64,000 nucleotides of DNA, from the NCBI RefSeq assembly GCF_002836735.1, contig NZ_PJAS01000051.1, positions 62,001 through 126,000 of the forward strand, read 5' to 3'. Positions 55,317 through 63,719 of the stretch are shown here, one piece after another. Position numbers and translations under genes: made by a program. The notes under the pieces are model-generated. The model was given only the letters and a program-made list of their open reading frames with translations, did not search any database and was not told the DNA's origin. The stretch's first letter is position 1. Every line of letters begins with the position of its first letter. The DNA is from Psychrobacter sp. 4Bb (GTDB taxonomy: Bacteria; Pseudomonadota; Gammaproteobacteria; Pseudomonadales; Moraxellaceae).

Positions 55317-56375
55317 ATGCAAACTATTAAAGCTATTGGTTATCAAAACAATCTACCTATCGATAACGAACAATCGCTACAAGACATCACCCTTGATAAA
55401 CCAGTTGCTTCAGGTCGCGATATTCTCGTAGAAGTGAAAGCCATATCAGTCAATCCAGTAGATTACAAAATCCGTGAAGGGCGTCCTGCTGCAGAGGGTG
55501 AGTATGCTGTTATTGGTTGGGATGCTGCTGGTACTGTGACGGCTGTCGGTGAAGACGTCAGTTTATTCTCAGTAGGCGATAACGTCTATTATGCTGGAGA
55601 TTTGACCCGTTCAGGCAGCAATGCTGAATATCAGTTGGTCGACGAGCGTATTGTTGGACACATGCCAGCCTCTTTGTCTTTCGCTGAGGCAGCGGCATTA
55701 CCACTGACGACGATTACAGCTTGGGAGATGTTGTTCGACCGTTTACAAGTGCCTGTCTCTGATAGCGCAGCGAATGACAGTGGTAGTAGTGAGAATGCTA
55801 ATAACGTCTCAGTATTGGTCATTGGCGCAGCGGGCGGCGTTGGATCTATCTTAACTCAGTTATTAAAAACAAGAACATCTGCCACGATTATCGGTACGGC
55901 TTCGAGAGATAAGAGCGTGCAGTGGCTCAAAGATTTGGGTGCTGATCATGTCATCAATCATCGCAACCCATTGTCTGATGAACTACAAAAAACAGGTATT
56001 GCTGAAGTAGACTACGTGGTGAGTCTCAATAATACTGAAGATCATTATGAAGAAATCATTAAATGCTTAAAGCCGCAGGGTAAGCTTGGACTGATTGATG
56101 ATCCAAAATCATTAGATGCCAACCCGCTTAAAACCAAAAGCTTAAGCCTGCATTGGGAGTTTATGTTTGCACGCTCAATGTTCAGTACGCCAGACATGAT
56201 TGAACAGCATCATTTATTAAATGCGGTGGCAAAATTGATTGATGCAGGCGAGATCAAAACCACGGTCGCTCACAACCTTGGGGCTATCACCGCTGAACAC
56301 CTACGCAGTGCGCATCAAATGCTAGAAAAACAGCAAGCGCATGGCAAAATTGTATTAGAAGGCTGGTCTGCATAA
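55317..56375 (+). CDS. Zinc-type alcohol dehydrogenase-like / quinone oxidoreductase (MDR)
   Basis: 352 residues. GroES-like domain (ILVEVKAISVNPVDYKIREG, VIGWDAAGTVTAVG), nucleotide domain (VLVIGAAGGVGSILTQLLK) and QAHGKIVLEGW at the end. This is the zinc-less ZADH2/YhdH-type subgroup, which reduces quinones or enals with NADPH. The family length is usual. A terminator (56396-56440) separates it from the next gene, so it may be the last gene of a two-gene unit with the SDR. Confidence 0.9.
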   Translation: MQTIKAIGYQNNLPIDNEQSLQDITLDKPVASGRDILVEVKAISVNPVDYKIREGRPAAEGEYAVIGWDAAGTVTAVGEDVSLFSVGDNVYYAGDLTRSGSNAEYQLVDERIVGHMPASLSFAEAAALPLTTITAWEMLFDRLQVPVSDSAANDSGSSENANNVSVLVIGAAGGVGSILTQLLKTRTSATIIGTASRDKSVQWLKDLGADHVINHRNPLSDELQKTGIAEVDYVVSLNNTEDHYEEIIKCLKPQGKLGLIDDPKSLDANPLKTKSLSLHWEFMFARSMFSTPDMIEQHHLLNAVAKLIDAGEIKTTVAHNLGAITAEHLRSAHQMLEKQQAHGKIVLEGWSA

Positions 56376-56395
56376 CGCATAACGCCATTTAGATT

Positions 56396-56440
56396 AATAG
56401 GTCCAATGTGACGCTTTTAGCAGACACGTTGGACCTATTT
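56396..56440 (+). terminator. Hairpin terminator after the MDR gene
   Basis: AATAGGTCCAATGTG and CACGTTGGACCTATT arms around a 15-base loop, 20 bases past the stop. Confidence 0.8.
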
Positions 56441-56474
56441 AAATCAATGATAATAATAAACATAGGATAAATAG

Positions 56475-56780
56475 ATGAGCACGCAAGCAAACAAACCACT
56501 TACCATCGTCGCCACTATCAAAGCCAAACCTGAGCACGTTGAACAAGTGAAAACTGAGCTACTTAAACTGACAGCAGCATCACAAGATGATCAAGGTTGT
56601 ATTCAATATGACTTGCATCAAGAAAATGCAAATAGTAACGGTTTCGTGGTTTATGAAATTTGGGAAAACAACGAGTGTCTTCAGCAACATGTACAAAGCC
56701 CGCATTTCCAAAACTATGTACAAATAACAGATGGAATGGTCGATGAATTTATCGTTACTGAAATGACAGTTATCTCATAG
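56475..56780 (+). CDS. Antibiotic biosynthesis monooxygenase (ABM)-fold protein, YgiN-like
   Basis: 101 residues. IVATIKAKPEHVEQVKTELLKLTAASQDDQGCIQYDLHQ and FVVYEIWENNECLQQHVQSPHFQNYV are the dimeric ferredoxin-like ABM fold, as in quinol monooxygenase YgiN. It could oxidise or bind quinols, and quinone reductase genes next to it fit a quinone cycle. ABM proteins are small and catalytically diverse, so activity is not certain. A ribosome site AGGATAA precedes ATG. Confidence 0.88.
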   Translation: MSTQANKPLTIVATIKAKPEHVEQVKTELLKLTAASQDDQGCIQYDLHQENANSNGFVVYEIWENNECLQQHVQSPHFQNYVQITDGMVDEFIVTEMTVIS

Positions 56781-56880
56781 GTTTGATCTATATTCTGCTG
56801 CTAACAATAAAATGAATGGTTGAAAGTCATGACTGAGACGACTGACTTTCATGCTTCAAAACAGCGTTTATTGATTTAGA

Positions 56881-56920
56881 TATAAGTGGCTTTGAATAAA
56901 ATATTCAAAGCCATTTATAC
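56881..56920. terminator. Palindromic terminator between ABM gene and MDR remnant
   Basis: ATAAGTGGCTTTGAATA and TATTCAAAGCCATTTAT arms; works on both strands. A weaker TGAAAGTCA/TGACTTTCA hairpin (56821-56851) precedes it. Confidence 0.7.
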
Positions 56921-56946
56921 GCTATTTGTTTGCTATCGAACGATGA

Positions 56947-57190
56947 TTATTCTTGAGCAACGTTCAAAACGATTTTACCCACGTGTTTCTTTTCTAAGAA
57001 AATCGCTTGAGCAGTATGTATCTCTTTTAATGGAAAGGTACACGCCACGATTGGATTTATTTTACGTTGTTCGATACAGTTAACGAGGTTTTGGAACACT
57101 TCAGGCTGAAGCACAGTACAGCCGTAAAAGGTTAAGTCTTTTAAATAAAGTGTTCTGATATCTAGCTCTAATGGTTTATAAACCGCTACT
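56947..57190 (-). pseudogene. C-terminal remnant of an MDR (zinc-type alcohol dehydrogenase) gene
   Basis: About 77 codons, read on the minus strand, encode KPLELDIRTLYLKDLTFYGC, then PEVFQNLVNCIEQ, PLKEIHTAQAIFLEKKHVGK and a stop. This is the end of an MDR enzyme such as a crotonyl-CoA-reductase-like quinone oxidoreductase. The remaining ~250 residues are missing: the HxlR gene begins immediately upstream. It is therefore a deletion relic; the deletion joint is near 57185-57193. Confidence 0.8.
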
Positions 57191-57193
57191 ATA

Positions 57194-57667
57194 TTAAATA
57201 ATCACTTCATCATTACCGATCCATTTGGGTCCTATCTCAACCTCAATATCACGTGCAGTAATGGGCTCAGCGCACTCGGAGCATACTGTCACCGGATGCA
57301 TAATGTGACCACATGCCTTGTGTCTATGTAACAGCGGCGCCCCGCGTTCATCAGCCATGTATTTGTCACCCCAACTGACCAATGCCAGTACGACAGAGTG
57401 CAAATCTAATCCGCACTCTGTCAGTCTATACTCCTCACGTAGCGGCCGTTGCTGATAGGCGACTTTTTTTAAAATATCGTATTCAACCAGTTTGCGAAGA
57501 CGGTTAGATAGGACATGGCGTGTAATGCCTAAGCGTTGCTCAAATACGTCGAATCGCCTGACTCCCAAAAAACAATCACGTAAAATCATGAGCGTCCAAC
57601 GATCACCAATGACTGCTAAAGTGCGAGCCACCGAGCAAGACTGTTGGTCCAGTTCATCCCAGCGCAT
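57194..57667 (-). CDS. HxlR-family transcriptional regulator
   Basis: 157 residues. A winged HTH of the HxlR/DUF24 type (SCSVARTLAVIGDRWTLMILRDCFLGVRRFDVFEQRLGITRHVLSNRLRKLVEYDIL, then YRLTECGLDL) is followed by a C-terminal extension with a CGH and CSEC cysteine set that may form a zinc ribbon. AAAGGAGAT lies before ATG. HxlR proteins sense aldehydes, quinones or oxidants. It is divergent from the SDR + DsbA-like isomerase pair, which it probably controls, and the relic MDR gene just downstream may once have been part of its operon. Confidence 0.9.
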   Translation of the reverse strand: MRWDELDQQSCSVARTLAVIGDRWTLMILRDCFLGVRRFDVFEQRLGITRHVLSNRLRKLVEYDILKKVAYQQRPLREEYRLTECGLDLHSVVLALVSWGDKYMADERGAPLLHRHKACGHIMHPVTVCSECAEPITARDIEVEIGPKWIGNDEVII

Positions 57668-57769
57668 AGGTTATCTCCTTTATCTTTAAGCTATAGGTTA
57701 GCTTGACAGGGTCCAAAAATAAAGCTATGTTTTTGTTAGTTCTAAAAAGGAACCTATAAGGAAATAGAT

Positions 57770-58498
57770 ATGAACAGAGCACCCGTAGCAGTTGTAATCG
57801 GCGCAGGCGATGCCACTGGCAGCGCTGTTGCCAGACGTTTTGCGCGAGAAGGTTTTACTTTGTGCGTGACCAGAAGGACTGTTGAGAAGCTAGAAACATT
57901 AGTCAGTGATATCGAAGCGGCTGGAGGAGTAGTCAAGCCATTTGGTTGTGATGCGCGTATCGAGCAAGAGATGGTTGAGCTGTTTGCTCATATTGAAAAA
58001 GACATTGGCCCGATTGAAGTCGTGGTGTTTAACATCGGGGCAAATGTTCATTTCTCCATCTTAGATACGACAGAAAGGGTCTATCGAAAAGTGTGGGAGA
58101 TGGGTGCCTTGGCGGGGTTTTTGACAGGTAGAGAAGCGGCAAAAGTCATGATTCCACGTGCGAGGGGGACAATTATTTTTACGGGTGCAACAGCGTCTTT
58201 ACGCGGTAGTAAAGGGTTTTCGGCTTTTGCTAGCGCTAAGTTTGCTCTGCGGGCATTGGCACAAAGCATGGCGCGAGAGTTAGGACCTAAAGGCATACAT
58301 GTCGCACACCCTATCATTGACGGTGCCATTGATACTGATTTTATTCGTGACAACTTTCCCGAGCGCTATGAGCTAAAAGACCAAGACGGTATCTTAAATC
58401 CAGAACATATCGCTGAGCAGTATTGGCAGTTGCACTGTCAGCCAAGGGATAGCTGGACGCATGAGCTGGATTTACGCCCATGGATGGAAACTTTTTAA
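57770..58498 (+). CDS. SDR-fold protein with a Phe at the catalytic Tyr position
   Basis: 242 residues. VVIGAGDATGSAVARRFAREGF is a variant glycine motif and VVFNIGANVHF replaces NNAG. The active site reads GFSAFASAKFALRALAQ: FxxxK in place of YxxxK, so the normal proton donor is missing. I recall other members of this SDR subgroup with FASAK, so it is probably a subfamily trait and not a mutation. It may bind NAD(P)H without classical dehydrogenase chemistry. It is followed after 65 bases by the DsbA-like isomerase gene, and HxlR is divergent. Confidence 0.85.
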   Translation: MNRAPVAVVIGAGDATGSAVARRFAREGFTLCVTRRTVEKLETLVSDIEAAGGVVKPFGCDARIEQEMVELFAHIEKDIGPIEVVVFNIGANVHFSILDTTERVYRKVWEMGALAGFLTGREAAKVMIPRARGTIIFTGATASLRGSKGFSAFASAKFALRALAQSMARELGPKGIHVAHPIIDGAIDTDFIRDNFPERYELKDQDGILNPEHIAEQYWQLHCQPRDSWTHELDLRPWMETF

Positions 58499-58563
58499 TC
58501 CTATCTGGTTAATAACCATCAAAACTTTTAATGGATTTTTAACATATTGCAAGGAATGCAAAA

Positions 58564-59151
58564 ATGAGTAAACAAGTAGAATTTTTCTTTGATGTGGGCA
58601 GCCCAGCCAGTTATTTGGCATGGACACAGTTAGCGAGTATCGTGCAGCGTCACAATGCCGAGATTGTTTGGCGACCTATGTTACTTGGCGCAGTGTTTCA
58701 AGCCGTTGGTAACACCTCACCAGCTGCCGTACCTGCTAAAGGCGCTTATATGCTCAAAGACCTGAAGCGTTTTTCAGCCATCTATGACGTGCCTTTTTGC
58801 TTCAATCCATTTTTCCCAGTCAATACGATGCAGCTTATGCGCGGTGTTACCGCTTATTTGGGGACATCCAAATTTGAGAGTTATTTATCCGCTATCTTTA
58901 ATGCGCTATGGGCTGAAAAGTTAAATATGGAATCACCAGAAGTTGTGGCTGAAGTTCTGTCGAAAGTAGGCATTGAGGCGACTGATTTTAAGGTACGTAT
59001 TAGTGAGCCTGAGGTTAAAGCGCGTTTAAAATCTAGTACCGAAGAAGCAGTAGCACGAGGCGTATTTGGGGCACCAAGTTTCTTCGTAAATGGTGAGATG
59101 TTTTTTGGTCAAGACCGGTTGAGCTTTGTTGAAGATGCTTTGAGAGACTGA
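58564..59151 (+). CDS. 2-hydroxychromene-2-carboxylate isomerase family (DsbA-like, kappa GST type)
   Basis: 195 residues. FFFDVGSPASYLAWTQL carries the Ser of the NahD/GST-kappa active site (no CxxC). FNPFFPVNTMQLMRGVTAY and VFGAPSFFVNGEMFFGQDRL complete the family pattern. Some members isomerise 2-hydroxychromene-2-carboxylate in naphthalene breakdown with glutathione. No other naphthalene genes are here, so glutathione-dependent detoxification with the SDR partner is a safer guess. Confidence 0.9.
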   Translation: MSKQVEFFFDVGSPASYLAWTQLASIVQRHNAEIVWRPMLLGAVFQAVGNTSPAAVPAKGAYMLKDLKRFSAIYDVPFCFNPFFPVNTMQLMRGVTAYLGTSKFESYLSAIFNALWAEKLNMESPEVVAEVLSKVGIEATDFKVRISEPEVKARLKSSTEEAVARGVFGAPSFFVNGEMFFGQDRLSFVEDALRD

Positions 59152-59322
59152 GAATAGTAAGTCATAGGATATATAGATTGCACTGTACTAGCTCAACGAT
59201 AGTCCATTGGCTTTCAATCCACCAGACATCAGCCGCGATACGTAACCGTGATTTTTCTTCACTGTGGTTTCTCCAGAAAATAACCTTACCACTCAGTTTA
59301 ATGATTAAGCTCTATGGTTACA

Positions 59323-60069
59323 TTAAGACAAGTCTATATAGTGATAGTTTTGCTTAGACTGCTCTAGTTCCTCTAAATCTATATCTACTGTTACTATATC
59401 TGGCGACGAACCAAGTTTTTTGATGATTCGTCCCGTAGGAGAAACGATTAGACTCTCTCCTACAAACTGACCGCCATGACCGACGCCGACACCATTGCAG
59501 GTAATCACAAAACATTGGTTCTCTATAGCCCGAGCTTGAGTCAATACATAGTGGGTATTTGCATAGGGAGACATATTACCGTTTGGCATAAATATGATCT
59601 GTGCGCCTTTTTTTGCCAGTGCTCTTGAGCCTTCTGGAAACTCTAGCTCAAAACAAATCTGAGCACCGCAAACCACATCATTAATGCTAACCACTGATAA
59701 GTCTTCTCCACTGGTAAATACCCCAACATCATCAAGCCAAAGTTTTGACTTTCGGTGTTTATGAATGATTTTGCCGTTTTTTATAAAAGAACATGCGTTA
59801 TAGAAAAGTTGATCCTGTTTGTCAATATGTCCAATAATGATGGTTGAATCTGTATTTTTGCTTGCTTTCAATATGCTGTGAAAGTGCTCTGTTGATTGAT
59901 GATACAACGCTTCAATATTGTCTAGCGTCGGAAAGCCAGTCAAAGCAAGTTCTGGAAAAATCATAAAGCCATCGCAAACTTGATGATCATGGATTGATTT
60001 TAATATCGCAGCAGCATTTACCGATACTTGATAATCGGTAATATCCATTTGATTGAGGGTTACTTGCAT
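59323..60069 (-). CDS. Carbon-nitrogen hydrolase (nitrilase superfamily)
   Basis: 248 residues. The Glu-Lys-Cys triad is visible: FPELALTGF, HKHRKSKLW and GAQICFELEFPEG. The CN-hydrolase length fits a stand-alone amidase (omega-amidase, deaminated-glutathione or N-carbamoyl-type). It is a cytoplasmic enzyme that hydrolyses an amide C-N bond of a small molecule. Its neighbours are a LysR regulator on the same strand and a transporter further away; the substrate cannot be inferred. Confidence 0.87.
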   Translation of the reverse strand: MQVTLNQMDITDYQVSVNAAAILKSIHDHQVCDGFMIFPELALTGFPTLDNIEALYHQSTEHFHSILKASKNTDSTIIIGHIDKQDQLFYNACSFIKNGKIIHKHRKSKLWLDDVGVFTSGEDLSVVSINDVVCGAQICFELEFPEGSRALAKKGAQIIFMPNGNMSPYANTHYVLTQARAIENQCFVITCNGVGVGHGGQFVGESLIVSPTGRIIKKLGSSPDIVTVDIDLEELEQSKQNYHYIDLS

Positions 60070-60191
60070 AGGTCTTGCTCTTTATCGTAGGGGGTTGATA
60101 CTTTCACAGCACTTATTAGTCGCAATTATAGGTAATACTCGTTAATGATGAACTTTAGAAACACTTATTTAAAATGCTACTTAAAACACTC

Positions 60192-61082
60192 TTAAAGACA
60201 TTGTGACTCTAACCAACGACTCAATTTAATGATGTCTGGTTGATTTGACTTTAAGTCATTATAAAAGAAATAGAAACTGTCGCCAGTGAGTAATTCATGC
60301 ATTGGGATTCTAACAAGATTTTGCTGATGTGTTTGTTCTAGCATCATATAGTTGTCGATAAGCGTAATACCTAAGTTATAACGCGCGGCCTGTGCGGCAA
60401 GCAGTACGTGGCTAAACTGATTGATTTTTACATTACTTGGAAACTCGAACCCGCCTGCTTTACACCATTTTAGCCAATCATTAGCCGTACCTTCACTTTT
60501 GTCAGAATATTTTACGGACAGTATAGGGTGTTGCCATAACCCCTCAGGCAATGGCTGATCCTTTATTTCTGCCCAAAGCTTTTGGCCACAGACAGGAAAT
60601 AGCTTCTCAGCGAATAAAAGCTTGCTGACTACATTGCGTTTCGGTGGATTGACGGTAATAAAGCAATCCGAACATTGCTCATTATAGTCGTCTTGGTCTG
60701 TCACCATATTTAAGGTCAGCTCAATCTCTGGGTGCTGTTCGCGGAAGTTTTCTAACCGAGGAATCAACCAATTGACAGCCACTGAACTATACAGCGCTAG
60801 GCGAATATGGCCAGGCTTATCATGGCGAATGGCCTGACTGGTATTGGATAGAGTAGTCAGCGATTGATTTACTTCTGTGAAATAGCGAGCACCTATATCT
60901 GTTAAAGAAAGGGTTCGGCCCTGCCTATAAAATAGCGCTTCACCAAGATACTCTTCAAGCATTCGAACCTGATGACTCACGGCACTTTGCGTCACGTTGA
61001 GGCTTTCTGCTGCCTTAGAAAAACTATTAAGCCTTGCTACAGATTCAAAGCATTGTATGGCACGTAATGGAGGAAGTTTCAT
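60192..61082 (-). CDS. LysR-family regulator (GcvA-like)
   Basis: 296 residues. LPPLRAIQCFESVARLNSFSKAAESLNVTQSAVSHQVRMLEEYLGEALFYRQGR is the GcvA-type winged HTH, followed by a full effector domain. Divergent from the DMT transporter gene at 61214 (131 bases between), and upstream of the nitrilase gene on the same strand, so it may control the transporter and the DddP-like gene beyond it. This is positional inference. Confidence 0.88.
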   Translation of the reverse strand: MKLPPLRAIQCFESVARLNSFSKAAESLNVTQSAVSHQVRMLEEYLGEALFYRQGRTLSLTDIGARYFTEVNQSLTTLSNTSQAIRHDKPGHIRLALYSSVAVNWLIPRLENFREQHPEIELTLNMVTDQDDYNEQCSDCFITVNPPKRNVVSKLLFAEKLFPVCGQKLWAEIKDQPLPEGLWQHPILSVKYSDKSEGTANDWLKWCKAGGFEFPSNVKINQFSHVLLAAQAARYNLGITLIDNYMMLEQTHQQNLVRIPMHELLTGDSFYFFYNDLKSNQPDIIKLSRWLESQCL

Positions 61083-61213
61083 TATGAGTTCAACTAATAC
61101 TAAACGTTTTTATATCATTATACGTCATGAGTATACGCGAATATACTATTTATCTGACCATTAGATTAAATGGCTTAATTTAAAATTTTATGTATTTTGA
61201 GATAGGTATAAGC

Positions 61214-62083
61214 ATGATAATGCCGAAGATGAGTGTTGGATTTGCAATGATACTGTTGGTTGCAGGAAACATGATTGCAGTCCTTTCAGATGCGCTGATA
61301 AAAGAGTTGCCAGATGGCGCAGCGGTCTATCAGTTTGTGCTATTGCGTCAGCTAACAGCTATCTTGATGCTGCTACCGTTTTGTTTATTCAACCCAAAAG
61401 CCAAGCTACTTAGTAACGTAAAATGGCATTTTGTACGTGGGCATATTTGGTTGTTTGGCGCGGTATTTATGGTGTTGTCTATTCAAGCGCTACCGCTAGC
61501 CACGGTCAATGCGATTTTTTATACTGCGCCTTTACTGATGTTGCCTTTAGGGTTTCTGTTTTATAAAGACAGACTCACCGCGCCAAGCATCGTTGTGGCA
61601 ATACTAGGCTTCATAGGTATTCTTGTCGTGGTAAAACCAACACAAATTAATATGGGTGCTATATTTGCGCTGATCGTGGCCTTAACCATGGCGACGAACA
61701 ACCTACTAGTGCGTAAATTGCCTTCGAATCACACCGTTACTCAGACCTTGTTTTTGACCAATTTAGTCGGAATACCATTGGGGCTTGGTTTGGCTATTTG
61801 GGAAAATGCTCCTTTGAGTTGGTACGCGCTATGGATAGCAGCAGGCTCAAATTTGTTTATTTTGATCTATGCGGGTATCTGCGTACTGGTCTACCGAGCG
61901 GTTGAAGCACATAAAATATCTAGTGCAGAATATACCGGTCTGTTAGGAGCAGTGGTTATCGGCATCGTATGGTTTGATGAAATACCAGATATCAGTCTTT
62001 TGATAGGTTCTGCTCTGATTGTCTTACCTTTGATTTGGCTCGCCACGCTTGAGTCTATTAAATATAAAAGAACAGCCTTATAG
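61214..62083 (+). CDS. DMT-superfamily (EamA) transporter
   Basis: About 289 residues, ten hydrophobic segments in two EamA repeats (ILLVAGNMIAVLSDALIKELPDGAAVYQFVLLRQL; AIFALIVALTMATNNLLVRKL). ATG 61214 has an ATAGG site; an ATG at 61190 is less likely. Such carriers export or import small metabolites. Next to a DddP-like gene it could move DMSP or its products acrylate/DMS-related compounds, but many other substrates are possible. Confidence 0.88.
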   Translation: MIMPKMSVGFAMILLVAGNMIAVLSDALIKELPDGAAVYQFVLLRQLTAILMLLPFCLFNPKAKLLSNVKWHFVRGHIWLFGAVFMVLSIQALPLATVNAIFYTAPLLMLPLGFLFYKDRLTAPSIVVAILGFIGILVVVKPTQINMGAIFALIVALTMATNNLLVRKLPSNHTVTQTLFLTNLVGIPLGLGLAIWENAPLSWYALWIAAGSNLFILIYAGICVLVYRAVEAHKISSAEYTGLLGAVVIGIVWFDEIPDISLLIGSALIVLPLIWLATLESIKYKRTAL

Positions 62084-62278
62084 CGTTTTGAAACATAGAG
62101 AGCGGATAAAGAAAGCGTCATAATATTCGCATGAATTTATGTCATGAATTCGTGTGTTTAAATCGTTTTTTTCATACTCATTTTTTGTGGCAAATTACTA
62201 TAGATACAACCATTCAGGCAAGGCTCTAGTCTTCAATGGAGCCTGTGTTTGTTGGAGTTATTACTATAGGGAGGCCAA

Positions 62279-63631
62279 ATGATGAGCAACATAACCACAT
62301 TTTCAGTCACATCTTCAAATCGAAAAATCGACCCTTCACGGCGTCGAGGTGGCACGTTTAAAGCTGATGGCTCTTTGAACGATAATGACCGTGTCGAGAT
62401 AGGTCCAACAGATCTTGCATTCAATGAGTGGGCTGAGCTAGGGCTGACACCTCCTAACCTTACACGAATGCGTGAATACCGCCTCCAAAGAATCGTAAAA
62501 GAACTACAGAAAAGAGATCTTAGCGGTATCTTATTGTTTGATCCTCTTAATATTCGATATGCGACTGACTCCACAAATATGCAGGTATGGGTAACCCACA
62601 ATCACTCTAGAGCCTGTTTTGTATCGGCATCAGGCCATCTTATTTTATGGGATTTTCACAATTGTGAGCACTTATCAGCACACCTTCCTTTGATCAAAGA
62701 AGTCAGAGGAGGCGCTTCTTTCTTCTACTTTGAAACCGGTGATAGAACTGACGAACATGCCTCTAGGTTTGCTTCAGAAATTCAATCTATTTTACGGGAG
62801 CATGCTGGAGCCAATAAAAGATTGGCTATCGATAAAATTGAAATTGCTGGTTTCAATAAGATAAAACAGTTAGGAATCGATGTTTTTGATGGTCAGGAAG
62901 TGATGGAGTTTGCTCGATCTATTAAGAACGAAGATGAAATTAATGCCATGCGATGTTCAATTGCCTCAACAGAGGTTGCGATTAAGTGCATGCAAGAAGC
63001 AATAGTACCCGGCATCACTGAGAATGACATATGGTCTATTCTTCATGCGGAAAATATTCGTCGAGGTGGTGAGTGGATAGAATGTCGAATTCTTTCTTCA
63101 GGGCCTAGAACCAATCCTTGGTTTCAAGAAAGCGGCCCTCGAATTGTGAAGGAGGGTGAGTTACTTGCATTCGATACAGATCTGATTGGCCCTTATGGAA
63201 TGTGTGCAGACTTGTCTCGAACTTGGATGATTGGAGAGAGCTTGCCAAGTGCAGAGCAAAAGCATCTCTATCAGGTAGCTTATGAACACATCCAACACAA
63301 CATGAATATATTGAAACCAGGAATGACATTTGAAGAGGTGACAAAATCTGGTTTATTGCTTCCTGAAGAATATAGAGCGCAAAGATATGGTGTGATGATG
63401 CATGGCGTTGGTCTTTGTGATGAATACCCGTCTATTCGTTACCCCGAAGACCTTGAATGCCATGGCTATAGTGGTGTGTTGGAGCCGGGCATGGCCCTCT
63501 GCGTTGAAGCGTATGTAGGTCGAGTTGGTAGTAAAAGTGGTGTCAAACTTGAAGATCAAATCATTATTACAGACACTGGGTTTGAAAACCTTACTAATTA
63601 TCCATTCGAAGCCGCTTTATTGGCTAATTAA
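62279..63631 (+). CDS. dddP: DMSP lyase DddP-like protein (M24 peptidase fold)
   Basis: 450 residues of the creatinase/M24 fold. N-terminal segments SNRKIDPSRRRGG, RVEIGPTDLAFNEWA and LLFDPLNIRYATDSTNMQVW look like DddP rather than Xaa-Pro peptidases. The metal and catalytic residues are Asp299, Asp301 (AFDTDLIG), Asp311 (CADLSR), His375 and Asp381 (HGVGLCDEYP), Glu410 (CVEAYV) and Glu425 (KLEDQ). All have the same spacing as Asp295/297/307, His371, Asp377, Glu406/421 recalled for the Ruegeria enzyme. DddP cleaves dimethylsulfoniopropionate to DMS and acrylate in the cytoplasm. GGGAGG precedes ATGATG; the second ATG (62282) is an alternative start. No other known ddd gene is seen nearby. Family call strong; activity untested. 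Confidence 0.85.
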   Translation: MMSNITTFSVTSSNRKIDPSRRRGGTFKADGSLNDNDRVEIGPTDLAFNEWAELGLTPPNLTRMREYRLQRIVKELQKRDLSGILLFDPLNIRYATDSTNMQVWVTHNHSRACFVSASGHLILWDFHNCEHLSAHLPLIKEVRGGASFFYFETGDRTDEHASRFASEIQSILREHAGANKRLAIDKIEIAGFNKIKQLGIDVFDGQEVMEFARSIKNEDEINAMRCSIASTEVAIKCMQEAIVPGITENDIWSILHAENIRRGGEWIECRILSSGPRTNPWFQESGPRIVKEGELLAFDTDLIGPYGMCADLSRTWMIGESLPSAEQKHLYQVAYEHIQHNMNILKPGMTFEEVTKSGLLLPEEYRAQRYGVMMHGVGLCDEYPSIRYPEDLECHGYSGVLEPGMALCVEAYVGRVGSKSGVKLEDQIIITDTGFENLTNYPFEAALLAN

Positions 63632-63719
63632 AGATAGTTTATTGGTTGTATGAATATTGTCTCAGAGCTTTTGGATTATGCTTATTTGAATATCATTGAT
63701 GGTCATCTATAAAAGCTTG

